Below, piece by piece: positions 43,356-51,785 of a stretch of DNA of 64,000 nt (the first letter of the stretch is position 1; every line of letters starts with the position of its first letter). Source of the DNA: Pseudomonas salomonii. GTDB lineage: Bacteria; Pseudomonadota; Gammaproteobacteria; Pseudomonadales; Pseudomonadaceae. The position numbers and the translations under genes were made by a program. The stretch covers positions 62,001 to 126,000 of the forward strand of contig NZ_FNOX01000002.1 of assembly GCF_900107155.1 (NCBI RefSeq), written 5' to 3'. The notes under the pieces are model-generated. The model did no database searches, was not told where the DNA came from, and saw only the letters and a program-made list of their open reading frames with translations.

Positions 43356-43733
43356 ATGAGTGAAGATGCACAAGATGTCGTACTGATCGTCGAAGACGAC
43401 GAATCCATTATGTTTGTGCTGGGTGAATACCTGGCAGGCCTTGGCTACCGGGTACTGAAGGCGATCGATGGGGAGCAGGCCTTCGAGATTCTGGCCACCA
43501 AGCCGCACCTGGACCTGATGGTCACGGATTACCGCCTGCCGGGCGGGATTTCCGGCGTGCAGATCGCTGAGCCTGCGATCAAGCTGCGACCTGAATTGAA
43601 AGTGATCTTTATCAGCGGTTACCCGCAGGAGATCCTCGACTGCAACAGCCCGATCACGCGCAATGCGCCGATTCTGGCCAAGCCGTTTGATCTGGATACC
43701 TTGCACGAGCATATCCAGCGCCTGCTGGCCTGA
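43356..43733 (+). CDS. Single-domain response regulator
   Basis: The 125-aa receiver has acidic residues D14/D15 (IVEDDES), D58 (MVTDYRLPGGISG) and a Lys in ILAKPFDL. The start at 43356 has AAAGG upstream; an in-frame ATG at 43308 is less likely. It is the last gene of the plus-strand cluster and ends 26 bases from the stop of the convergent hybrid kinase. Confidence 0.92.
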   Translation: MSEDAQDVVLIVEDDESIMFVLGEYLAGLGYRVLKAIDGEQAFEILATKPHLDLMVTDYRLPGGISGVQIAEPAIKLRPELKVIFISGYPQEILDCNSPITRNAPILAKPFDLDTLHEHIQRLLA

Positions 43734-43759
43734 ATCACCAGGGCTGCCTGACAGCAGCC

Positions 43760-45430
43760 CTATTGCTTGATCATCTCCCGCACCTTCGCCGTCAACAAAT
43801 CGAAGGTAAACGGCTTGGTGATCAACTGCATTCCCGGATCCAGGAACCCCCCGCGCACCGCCGCATGCTCGGCGTAGCCAGTGATAAACAAGACCTTGAG
43901 TTCCGGGCGCAATTGCCGCCCGATTTCTGCCAGTTGCCGCCCGTTCATGCCGGGCAGGCCCACATCACTGATCAGCAGGTCAATACGCTGGTCGGATTGG
44001 ATGATCGGCACGGCGGTATTGGCATCGCCGGCTTCGACAAAGGCATAGCCCAATTCCTTGAGCACAGCGCTGACCAACAGACGCACGGCGGCATCGTCTT
44101 CGACGATCAGTACGGTTTCGCCGGCATTGGCGAAGGGCAGCAGCGCCGGGTTGACGACGGCGTCCGCGATGCGCTCACCGACAAAGCGCGGCAGGAACAG
44201 GCTGACCGTCGTGCCCTTGCCGACTTCACTGTGGATGGTCACATGGCCATGGGATTGCCGGGCAAAGCCGTAGATCATCGACAAGCCGAGGCCGGTGCCC
44301 TGGCCGATCGGCTTGGTCGTAAAGAACGGGTCGAAGACCCGGCCCAACAGGCTTTCGGGAATACCACAGCCGGTGTCGCTCACGCTCAGTTCCACGTAAT
44401 CGCCTGGCAGCAAGGTGCCATAGGCGGCCGTAAACACATTGTCGAGGTGGCGGTTGGCGGTCTCTACAGTCAGGCTACCGCCGCTGGGCATGGCATCGCG
44501 CGCATTGATCACCAGGTTGAGCAGGGCGCTTTCCAGCTGATTGGGGTCGGCCTCGGCGGTCCACAGTTCATCGCTCAGACGCATGTCCAAAGCGATGCTT
44601 TCGTTGATACTGCGTTGCAGCAATTCGCCCATGGAACTGACCAGCTGGTTGATCTCCACGGGCTTGGGGTCCAGCGACTGACGGCGTGAAAACGCCAGCA
44701 AACGGTGGGTCAGGCCGGCAGCGCGGTTGGCCGAGGTCACGCCCAGGTCGATCAAGCTGTCGAGGTCGTCCAGTTTGCCGCGGGCCACCCGCCTGCGCAG
44801 CAGCTCCAGGCTGCCGATAATGCCGGTGAGCATATTGTTGAAGTCATGGGCGATACCACCGGTCAACTGGCCGACGGCCTCCATTTTCTGTGACTGGCGC
44901 AACGCTTCTTCGTTGTTGCGCAGTTGCGCCGTGCGCTCTTCAACCTGCTGCTCAAGGGTTTCCAGGGTGCGTTGCAGGCGCAGTTCGCTCTCGCTCAGGT
45001 CGATCAGGCGGTCACGCGCTTCGTATTGCCGGCGCCGACCACGCAGGGCAGCACTCACCAGGCTGATCAGGGTCACCGGATGGAAAGGGCGCTCCAGGAA
45101 GGTCACGTTGCCCAGCAAACCGCTCAGGTGCGATGAGCCGTTCTGTTCACTGCCGCCATGGTGGGTGAGCAGCACGATGGGCAAGTCGGACCAGGCCGGC
45201 TGCTCATGCAGGTAGGTCAGCAGCGGCTCCAGATCGACACCGCGCAGGGCTTCGGCGGCAATCACCAACATACCGACGCCGTGCTCAAGTGCTTCGCAGA
45301 GTACGGTCAGGTTGGCGGCAACCATGCCGTTGTAGCCGGCTTCCTTGAGCATCATCAGCGCCAGGGAGCCGTCACGGCCCAGTGGCGCGAGGATAATTGC
45401 GCGCTCGGAGACGGGAGAAAGACCGGTCAC
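43760..45430 (-). CDS. Cytoplasmic hybrid histidine kinase with pseudo-receiver
   Basis: The 556-aa protein begins with a receiver-like fold (about 8-130) that lacks the acidic pair and the phosphoacceptor Asp, so it is a pseudo-receiver. A coiled coil follows (about 135-180), then a HisKA domain with H195 (GGIAHDFNNMLTGI), an ATPase domain (LLNLVINARDAM, SDTGCGIP, GTGLGLSMIYG) and a genuine C-terminal receiver (VEDD 443-446, D489, ITKPF). No membrane segment is seen. Its start overlaps the stop of the KaiC-like gene by four bases, so the two are translationally coupled. Confidence 0.93.
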   Translation of the reverse strand: MTGLSPVSERAIILAPLGRDGSLALMMLKEAGYNGMVAANLTVLCEALEHGVGMLVIAAEALRGVDLEPLLTYLHEQPAWSDLPIVLLTHHGGSEQNGSSHLSGLLGNVTFLERPFHPVTLISLVSAALRGRRRQYEARDRLIDLSESELRLQRTLETLEQQVEERTAQLRNNEEALRQSQKMEAVGQLTGGIAHDFNNMLTGIIGSLELLRRRVARGKLDDLDSLIDLGVTSANRAAGLTHRLLAFSRRQSLDPKPVEINQLVSSMGELLQRSINESIALDMRLSDELWTAEADPNQLESALLNLVINARDAMPSGGSLTVETANRHLDNVFTAAYGTLLPGDYVELSVSDTGCGIPESLLGRVFDPFFTTKPIGQGTGLGLSMIYGFARQSHGHVTIHSEVGKGTTVSLFLPRFVGERIADAVVNPALLPFANAGETVLIVEDDAAVRLLVSAVLKELGYAFVEAGDANTAVPIIQSDQRIDLLISDVGLPGMNGRQLAEIGRQLRPELKVLFITGYAEHAAVRGGFLDPGMQLITKPFTFDLLTAKVREMIKQ

Positions 45431-46929
45431 ACGCCCTCTTCCTTGAGCAGGGGGGAACCGGCGCCCATATAAGTCGGGATACCGCGCAGTACGCCCTGGA
45501 AGTTGTCCAGAGGCTCGCCCACCGTCAAACCCGTGCTGCCAATACGGTATTCGCGAATAGTGGACTCGTGGGTGCCGGTGCGCTTCTTGATGATCGAAAT
45601 AGCCCGGCGGACCTTGCCGAGTGCTTCGAAGTAACGCAGCAGGATCACGGTATCAGCCAGGTAAGTAATGTCGACGGGAGCCTGCATGTCGCCCACCAAC
45701 CCATGTTGAGCCACCGTCATGAACGTCGCCGCACCGCGACGGTTCAGGTACAGCAGCAACTCGTGCATATGCAGGATCAGAGAGTTTTCTTCAGGCATCG
45801 CCGCCTGGTAGCCGTTGATACTGTCGATGACCACGGTTTTGATCCCACGTTCATCGACGCAACGCCTGACTCGGTGGGAGAACTCGCCGGGCGACAGCTC
45901 CGCCGCGTCCACCTGCTCGATCAGCAGGTTGCCGGTGTCTTGCAGCGCGGCCAGGTCAATGCCCATGTTTTTCATGCGCTCGAACAACAGGCCCAGCTCT
46001 TCATCGAAAATGAACAGCGCGGCTTTTTCGCCGCGCGACACGGCAGCGGCGGCGAAGATCATCGAGATAAGGGATTTGCCGGTACCGGCAGGGCCGAGGA
46101 TCAGCGTGCTGGAGCCGGTTTCTACGCCGCCGCCCATCAAGGCGTCCATTTCGCGGATGCCACTGCTCAAGGTCTGACGCACGTAACCACCACGATGTTC
46201 GGCGGCCACCAGGCGTGGGAACACGTGGATGCCGTCTTGCATGATGGTGAAGTCGTGAAAGCCGCCACGGTATTTCTGGCCACGGTACTTCACCACGCGG
46301 ATGCGGCGGCGTTCGGCGCCGTAAGTGGGCGTCAGCTCTTCCAGGCGAATTACGCCGTGGGCCACGCTGTGCACGGTTTTATCCAGGGACTCGGTGGTCA
46401 GGTCGTCAAGCAGCAGCACGGTGGCGTCATAGCGCACAAAATAGTGTTTGATCGCCAGGATCTGGCGCCGATAGCGCAGCGAGCTTTGCGCCAGCAGGCG
46501 GATTTCCGAAAGACTGTCGAGCACCACGCGGGTGGGTTTGACCCGTTCCACCACTTCAAAAATCTGCCGGGTGGCCTCACCCAGTTCCAGGTCGGAGGAA
46601 TACAGCAGGCTTTGCTGGTGCTCGGGGTTGAGCAAGCTTTCCGGTGGGGTCAACTCGAAGATATGAATGTTGTCGTCCAGGTCCCAGCCGTGGGACTTGG
46701 CGCCCTGGCGCAACTCGCGCTCGGTTTCGGACAGGGTGATGTACAAGGATCGCTCACCGTTTTTTGCGCCGGCTTGCAGGAAGTGCAGCGCTACGGTGGT
46801 TTTGCCGGTGCCGGGTTCGCCTTCCAGCAGGAACAGGTGGCTGCGTGATAGCCCCCCGGAAAGAATGTCATCAAGACCTTCGATGCCGGTGGCCGCCTTT
46901 TCACTGAACAGCTCTTTGGATGTAGACAA
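45427..46929 (-). CDS. Two-domain KaiC-like RecA-fold ATPase
   Basis: The ~500-aa protein has two RecA/KaiC domains. Domain I has Walker A GEPGTGKTT (K43) and catalytic-type Glu residues in LSETERE. Domain II has GPAGTGKSL (K285) and FDEEL. In the C-terminal domain the segment VDITYLADTVILLRY aligns with the KaiC phosphosite region. The Ser-Thr pair of cyanobacterial KaiC is Thr-Tyr here (422-423). The start is taken as TTG at 46929 with GAGGG six bases upstream, giving MSTSKELFSEKAATG. An ATG at 46953 would add eight residues. No kaiA or kaiB is in the window. It is co-transcribed with the hybrid kinase downstream. Confidence 0.9.
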   Translation of the reverse strand: MSTSKELFSEKAATGIEGLDDILSGGLSRSHLFLLEGEPGTGKTTVALHFLQAGAKNGERSLYITLSETERELRQGAKSHGWDLDDNIHIFELTPPESLLNPEHQQSLLYSSDLELGEATRQIFEVVERVKPTRVVLDSLSEIRLLAQSSLRYRRQILAIKHYFVRYDATVLLLDDLTTESLDKTVHSVAHGVIRLEELTPTYGAERRRIRVVKYRGQKYRGGFHDFTIMQDGIHVFPRLVAAEHRGGYVRQTLSSGIREMDALMGGGVETGSSTLILGPAGTGKSLISMIFAAAAVSRGEKAALFIFDEELGLLFERMKNMGIDLAALQDTGNLLIEQVDAAELSPGEFSHRVRRCVDERGIKTVVIDSINGYQAAMPEENSLILHMHELLLYLNRRGAATFMTVAQHGLVGDMQAPVDITYLADTVILLRYFEALGKVRRAISIIKKRTGTHESTIREYRIGSTGLTVGEPLDNFQGVLRGIPTYMGAGSPLLKEEGV

Positions 46930-47080
46930 GAAGTGCCCTCGGGTCACGTACATGTAATGGGGGCGCGTCACCTCGGGCGCGCCATATTTACTTGACCGTA
47001 GCGGTTTGTGGCGGTTCAACCTGTCGTATAAATCGTGGTGGATTTGTGACCTGTGCCAAAGCGCTGCTTTTGTGTGGGAG

Positions 47081-48139
47081 CTAAAGCCCTTGCTGCAACG
47101 CCGGATCATCCGGGTTCTGTTGTTCCAACTGCGCCAGCAATACCTGCACATTCTGCAACTGCCCGGTTTCTTTCCAATAGTTGACCAGCAACACACGCGC
47201 CTTGCGATTGGCGGGGTGGCGCTGAACGATTTCTTCCAGCTGACGCTGGGCGGCGTCCACTTCTTCCTGGGCGTGCAGGGTGGTGGCGAGGTCGAAACGG
47301 TAATCCTGATTATCGGGCTCAAGCTCCACGGCTTTGGACAGGCCAAGCAACGCGTACGGCCGCTCCCCATGGTGCAACAGCCACATGCCCAGAGCGTGTT
47401 GCAGGTAGGCCGACTCCGGATGCGCTGCCAACTGCCGCGCCAGCAACTGGCGGGACTCGTCGGTCTTGCCCTGTTTATCAAGCAATTCGATCTGCGCCAC
47501 CACGGCTTGCAGGTTGTCCGGCTGCAGGCGCATGGCCTGCTCGAGTGCATGTTGTGCGTCCGGCAGCAGGGCGCTGTGGATGTACAAGCGTGCAAGCTGA
47601 GTCCAGCCCTCGGCGGTTTCTGGCTCAGCCTTGAGCTTTTTCACAAACTCATCGAGCACTTGCTGCAAAGGCCCGAAATACAGGCCCAGGGTATCCGGCG
47701 ACAGGCCGAGCAAGGCATTGGCGGCAGCAAAGCGAACTTCCTGCTCTGGGTCATCCAGCGCCGGGCCAAGCAGCAAGGTGCGCTGGCCGCTGGGCACCAG
47801 GCCGACAATGCTGTGAATCGCCGCTTCGCGAACCAACGGCGACTCATCGGCCAGGTCTTTATCCGCCAGCTTCAACGCCTGAGGGCTTGGGTAATTGGGC
47901 AGTTCCGCGTGTAACGCCGCGCGGCGTTCAGGTGACAGGTCCGGGCGACCCAGCTGCTGATACAGCACACGGGCGGCGCCGGGTTCGCCGTTGCGCGCCT
48001 GCTTCAATGCCTTGGCGTAACCATGGGCAATCGCCGGCGGCACGGCCACCGGCGTGGAACGGGAGAAAAACCAGGTGACCAACACAAGCAACAACAGGGC
48101 GCACAGGCCGATGATGGAGTAACGGCGTGACTTTGACAT
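47081..48139 (-). CDS. Membrane-anchored HEAT/TPR-repeat protein
   Basis: The 352-aa protein has one N-terminal membrane helix (about 10-26). A HEAT-like pair of helices follows at 97-147 (SPLVREAAIHSIVGL, QEVRFAAANALLGL). Tetratricopeptide repeats run from about 170 to the end, rich in the pattern A-x-x-L-x-x-A-L-x-x-P. It should sit in the inner membrane with the repeats as a protein-binding platform. ATG at 48139 is chosen, with GGAC upstream. It lies 151 bases upstream of the KaiC-like gene on the same strand and may belong to the same unit. Confidence 0.85.
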   Translation of the reverse strand: MSKSRRYSIIGLCALLLLVLVTWFFSRSTPVAVPPAIAHGYAKALKQARNGEPGAARVLYQQLGRPDLSPERRAALHAELPNYPSPQALKLADKDLADESPLVREAAIHSIVGLVPSGQRTLLLGPALDDPEQEVRFAAANALLGLSPDTLGLYFGPLQQVLDEFVKKLKAEPETAEGWTQLARLYIHSALLPDAQHALEQAMRLQPDNLQAVVAQIELLDKQGKTDESRQLLARQLAAHPESAYLQHALGMWLLHHGERPYALLGLSKAVELEPDNQDYRFDLATTLHAQEEVDAAQRQLEEIVQRHPANRKARVLLVNYWKETGQLQNVQVLLAQLEQQNPDDPALQQGL

Positions 48140-48217
48140 GCAGGCGTCCAAAAGCTGGGGGCAGCTAATCGCAAAGCCTCAAGCTTCGGCCAGACCACGA
48201 CGAGTGTCAAACCCGTA

Positions 48218-49111
48218 TCAGCCCAGCACGTAATCCACCGGTTCCAGGGCAGGGGGCAGGTCGATCTCGCCCAGGGCTTTGATAATCTCGCGCTCCAGGG
48301 TGCGCACTATCGCATTGCAGGGCAGATCGTTTTCATCGAAACCGAACGGGTCTTCCAGATCATCACCGATTTCATCCAAACCAAAGAACGTGTAGCTGAC
48401 GATGGCGGTGAACACCGGCGTCAACCAGCCCAACGGCTCGGCCATGGCGAACGGCAGCAAAATGCAGAACAGGTAGATGGTGCGGTGCAACAGCAAGGTG
48501 TACGGGAAGGGCAGCGGCGTGGTTTTGATCCGCTCGCAGGCGGCCTGTACCAGGCTGAGGCTGACCAGCCGGGTTTCCAGCTGGGTGTAGCGCCATTCAC
48601 TGATCACGCCCTGTTCGGCCAGCCGCGAAAAGCGCGCGCCCAATTGTTGCAGCACGTGGTCGGGAAGATTGGGATGCATCGGGTCCACAGCAATCCACGG
48701 CGTGATGACGCGGGCTTGATCTTCACGGCGCAGGTGCGCGACCAGGCCGTGGGCAAACCCGCACAGCCCACGCAGCAGGCTGGCGCGTTCAGGTGAGTCG
48801 CCCAGCACCTGGGTTTCGCGAATCAGCGAACGCACCTCAATGACCATCTGCCCCAGCTGCTTGCGGCCCTCCCACCAACGGTCGTAGCAGGCGTTGTTGC
48901 GAAAGCTCATGAAGATCGACAGCGACAACCCCAGCAAGGTAAACGGCGTGGCATTGACCTTGGAGAAGTAGGCCGGGTGCAGAGTCTCCACCAGCACGAT
49001 CACCGACGCCAGCAACGTGACCATCAGGCTGCGCAAGGCGATGCGCTTGGCAATCGAACCTTTAAGGGAAAACAGGATACCCATGAGGTTGGGTTTGGGA
49101 CGGACGATCAT
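48218..49111 (-). CDS. Bestrophin-like/YneE-family membrane channel
   Basis: The 297-aa protein has the bestrophin pattern. TM1 is at about 25-45, followed by the NATPFTLLGLSLSIFMSFRNNACYDRWWEGRKQLGQ motif. A helical cytoplasmic part comes next, and paired helices at about 205-245 end in FFGLDEIGDDLEDPFG. Bacterial homologues form pentameric ion channels of the inner membrane. It is a single gene; the 226 bases upstream separate it from the divergent acyl-CoA operon. Confidence 0.9.
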   Translation of the reverse strand: MIVRPKPNLMGILFSLKGSIAKRIALRSLMVTLLASVIVLVETLHPAYFSKVNATPFTLLGLSLSIFMSFRNNACYDRWWEGRKQLGQMVIEVRSLIRETQVLGDSPERASLLRGLCGFAHGLVAHLRREDQARVITPWIAVDPMHPNLPDHVLQQLGARFSRLAEQGVISEWRYTQLETRLVSLSLVQAACERIKTTPLPFPYTLLLHRTIYLFCILLPFAMAEPLGWLTPVFTAIVSYTFFGLDEIGDDLEDPFGFDENDLPCNAIVRTLEREIIKALGEIDLPPALEPVDYVLG

Positions 49112-49337
49112 CGGGACACGGCTTCTTCGGCGGCACAGGCCTGGAGATTAGGAGGTTGCGCCCCGAGCGTCCAATCACTGCGGCTGACCGGCTGATAGGC
49201 CGGATCAATGATTAGCCAAACCAGTCAGCCAAGTTGAAGGCTTTGACCATTGCCGCCACCGCGCGCCAGGGCGATTATTTCCACGATTCTCGTCGTGAAA
49301 ATGTCCTGAAAATAAAAACACACAAGGATTTGGAACC

Positions 49338-50984
49338 ATGCGTGAGTATTTGGCTGCCACCACTGCCTTCGATTACCAGCACACCGTCGACGCCGCCCTG
49401 TCCGGCAACCTGCAAGCCTTGAATGCCTGCGTGGAGTGTTGCGACCGCCACGCGCTGCCGGGTCGCATTGCGTTGTTTTGGGAAGGCAAGGACGGGCGCA
49501 GTGCCAGCGTGACCTTCACCCAATTGCAGGACCAGGCGGCGCGCTTTGCCAATTTCCTTCTGGCCCAAGGCGTGCAACGCGGCGACAAGGTGGCGGGGCT
49601 GCTGCCACGCACGGCAGAGTTATTGGTGGTGGTGTTCGCCACGTGGCGTATCGGCGCGGTGTATCAGCCACTGTTTACCGCCTTCGGGCCCAAGGCCATC
49701 GAGCATCGGCTGAACAGCTCCGGCGCCGCAGTGGTGGTCACCGATGCGGTCAACCGCCCCAAGCTGGCAGACGTCGAGGGCTGCCCGACCATCGTCACGG
49801 TGGCCGGGGACAAGGGCGAAGGCATCGTGCGCGGCGACTACAGCTTCTGGGCTGAGCTGCCGAATTATTCGAATACGTGCGAGCCGGTGTTACTGGGCGC
49901 AGAAGACCCGTTCCTGCTGATGTTCACCTCGGGCACCACCGGCCCGTCAAAAGCGCTGTCGGTGCCGCTCAAGGCCATCGTCGCGTTCCAGAGCTACACC
50001 CGCGACGCGGTGGACTTGCGCCCCGAGGACGCCTTTTGGAATGTCGCCGACCCGGGCTGGGCTTACGGTATCTATTTTGGCGTAACCGGGCCGTTGTCCA
50101 TGGGCCACCCGATTACGTTCTACGATGGGCCGTTCACCCTGGAAAGCACCTGCCGGGTGATCAATAAATACGGGATTACCAACCTCACCGGTTCGCCCAC
50201 CGCATACCGCCTGCTGATCGCCGGCGGCGAACAGTTCGCGCGCTCAATCAAGGGCAAGCTGCGTATCGTCAGCAGCGCCGGCGAACCGCTGAACCCGGAA
50301 GTGATCCGCTGGTTTGCCGACAACCTGGGCGTGACCATCCATGACCATTACGGCCAGACCGAACTGGGCATGGTGCTGTGCAACCACCATGGCCTGGCGC
50401 ATCCCGTGCACGTCGGTTCGGCGGGCTTTGCCTCACCGGGCCACCGCATTGTGGTGCTCGATGATGAGTACCAGGAACTGCCGGCGGGCCAGCCGGGCAT
50501 CCTCGCCATTGACCGTGAACAGTCGCCGATGTGCTGGTTCGCCGGCTACGACGGGGTAAAGACCAAGGCATTTGTCGGCAAGTATTACCTCAGTGGCGAC
50601 ACCGTGGAGCTGAACCCGGACGGCAGCATCAGCTTTGTCGGGCGCAGTGATGATGTGATCACCACGTCCGGCTACCGCGTAGGGCCATTCGACGTCGAAA
50701 GCGCACTGGTCGAACACCCGGCCGTGGTCGAAGCCGCCGTCGTCGGCAAACCCTGCCCGGAGCGCACCGAACTGGTCAAAGCCTTTGTGGTGCTCAATGA
50801 ACAGTACCGCGCCACGCCGGAGCTGGCCGAAGAGCTGCGTTTGCACGTGCGCAAGCGCCTGGCGGCCCACGCCTACCCACGGGAAATCGAATTTGTCAGC
50901 GACTTGCCCAAGACCCCGAGCGGCAAGCTGCAACGCTTTATTTTGCGTAATCAGGAAATTGCGAAGGCACAGGCCATCGCCTGA
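49338..50984 (+). CDS. Acyl-CoA synthetase (AMP-forming)
   Basis: The 548-aa enzyme activates a short or branched carboxylate with ATP and CoA. The P-loop-like motif FTSGTTGPSKALS, the HYGQTELGM motif, GRSDDVITTSGYRVGP and the C-terminal PKTPSGKLQRF (acyl-adenylate Lys) are intact. It is the first gene of a five-gene operon whose other members oxidise acyl-CoA, so a short branched-chain acid such as 2-methylbutyrate is a likely substrate. That is inferred from context. AAGGATTTGG precedes the ATG. Confidence 0.9.
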   Translation: MREYLAATTAFDYQHTVDAALSGNLQALNACVECCDRHALPGRIALFWEGKDGRSASVTFTQLQDQAARFANFLLAQGVQRGDKVAGLLPRTAELLVVVFATWRIGAVYQPLFTAFGPKAIEHRLNSSGAAVVVTDAVNRPKLADVEGCPTIVTVAGDKGEGIVRGDYSFWAELPNYSNTCEPVLLGAEDPFLLMFTSGTTGPSKALSVPLKAIVAFQSYTRDAVDLRPEDAFWNVADPGWAYGIYFGVTGPLSMGHPITFYDGPFTLESTCRVINKYGITNLTGSPTAYRLLIAGGEQFARSIKGKLRIVSSAGEPLNPEVIRWFADNLGVTIHDHYGQTELGMVLCNHHGLAHPVHVGSAGFASPGHRIVVLDDEYQELPAGQPGILAIDREQSPMCWFAGYDGVKTKAFVGKYYLSGDTVELNPDGSISFVGRSDDVITTSGYRVGPFDVESALVEHPAVVEAAVVGKPCPERTELVKAFVVLNEQYRATPELAEELRLHVRKRLAAHAYPREIEFVSDLPKTPSGKLQRFILRNQEIAKAQAIA

Positions 50985-51002
50985 TCCACTTTTAAGGAAA
51001 CA

Positions 51003-51773
51003 ATGATGCAGATTGAAAACAAGGTATTCCTGGTCAGCGGCGGTGCTTCGGGCCTCGGCGCGGCCACCGCTGAAATGCTGATTGCCGCCGGTGCCAAAGT
51101 GATGCTGGTCGACCTGAACGCCGACGCCGTGGCGGCCAAAGCCAGGCAACTGGGCGACAACGCCCGCAGCGTTGTGGCCGATATCAGCCAGGAAGCCGCC
51201 GCCGAAGCGGCCGTACACGCCGCCGTTGCAGCCTTTGGCGGCCTGCACGGGCTGGTGAACTGCGCCGGGGTGGTACGTGGCGAGAAGATCCTCGGCAAGA
51301 ACGGCCCACACGCGTTGGCCAGCTTTGCCCAGGTGATCAACGTCAACCTGATCGGCAGCTTCAACCTGCTGCGCCTGGCGGCGGCGGCCATCGCTGAAAC
51401 CGAGGCGAATGCCGACGGTGAGCGTGGCGTGATCATCAACACCGCCTCGGTGGCCGCGTTTGACGGGCAGATCGGCCAGGCGGCGTATGCCGCCTCCAAA
51501 GGCGCCATCGCCAGCCTGACCTTGCCCGCCGCCCGCGAACTGGCGCGTTTTGGCATTCGCGTGATGACCATTGCTCCGGGCATTTTCGAAACCCCGATGA
51601 TGGCCGGCATGACCGCCGAAGTGCGCGATTCACTGGCCGCGGGCGTGCCATTTCCGCCGCGTTTGGGCAAACCGTGCGAATACGCCGCGCTGGTACGCCA
51701 CATCATCGAAAACAGCATGCTCAACGGCGAGGTGATCCGTCTCGACGGCGCCTTGCGCATGGCCGCCAAGTAA
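51003..51773 (+). CDS. Short-chain 3-hydroxyacyl-CoA dehydrogenase (HSD10 type)
   Basis: The 256-aa NAD-dependent SDR has the cofactor motif GGASGLG (13-19) and catalytic S149, Y162 and K166 (AAYAASKGA). The sequence pattern ([42 protein letters not shown]) is that of type II 3-hydroxyacyl-CoA / 2-methyl-3-hydroxybutyryl-CoA dehydrogenases of isoleucine breakdown. AAGGAAAC precedes a double ATG. It lies 18 bases after the synthetase gene. Confidence 0.92.
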   Translation: MMQIENKVFLVSGGASGLGAATAEMLIAAGAKVMLVDLNADAVAAKARQLGDNARSVVADISQEAAAEAAVHAAVAAFGGLHGLVNCAGVVRGEKILGKNGPHALASFAQVINVNLIGSFNLLRLAAAAIAETEANADGERGVIINTASVAAFDGQIGQAAYAASKGAIASLTLPAARELARFGIRVMTIAPGIFETPMMAGMTAEVRDSLAAGVPFPPRLGKPCEYAALVRHIIENSMLNGEVIRLDGALRMAAK

Positions 51774-51785
51774 GGAGAACACCGC

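Noticed and set aside
45397-46848. 483-codon frame opposite the KaiC-like gene
   Set aside because: The KaiC-like frame has both Walker motifs; the antisense frame shows none.
47067-47090. TGTGGGAGCT motif as a further REP element
   Set aside because: Only the head of the unit is present, with no inverted partner, and its end runs into the TPR coding end; kept only as a possible relic.
46954-47595. Upstream extension of the KaiC-like frame to 722 codons
   Set aside because: The added part overlaps the TPR gene in another frame and is Cys/Arg-rich shadow sequence; a good ribosome-binding site supports a start near 46929.
49283-49298. CACGA...TCGTG dyad before the acyl-CoA operon as an operator
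   Set aside because: Five-base arms are too short to distinguish from chance, and no regulator is adjacent.
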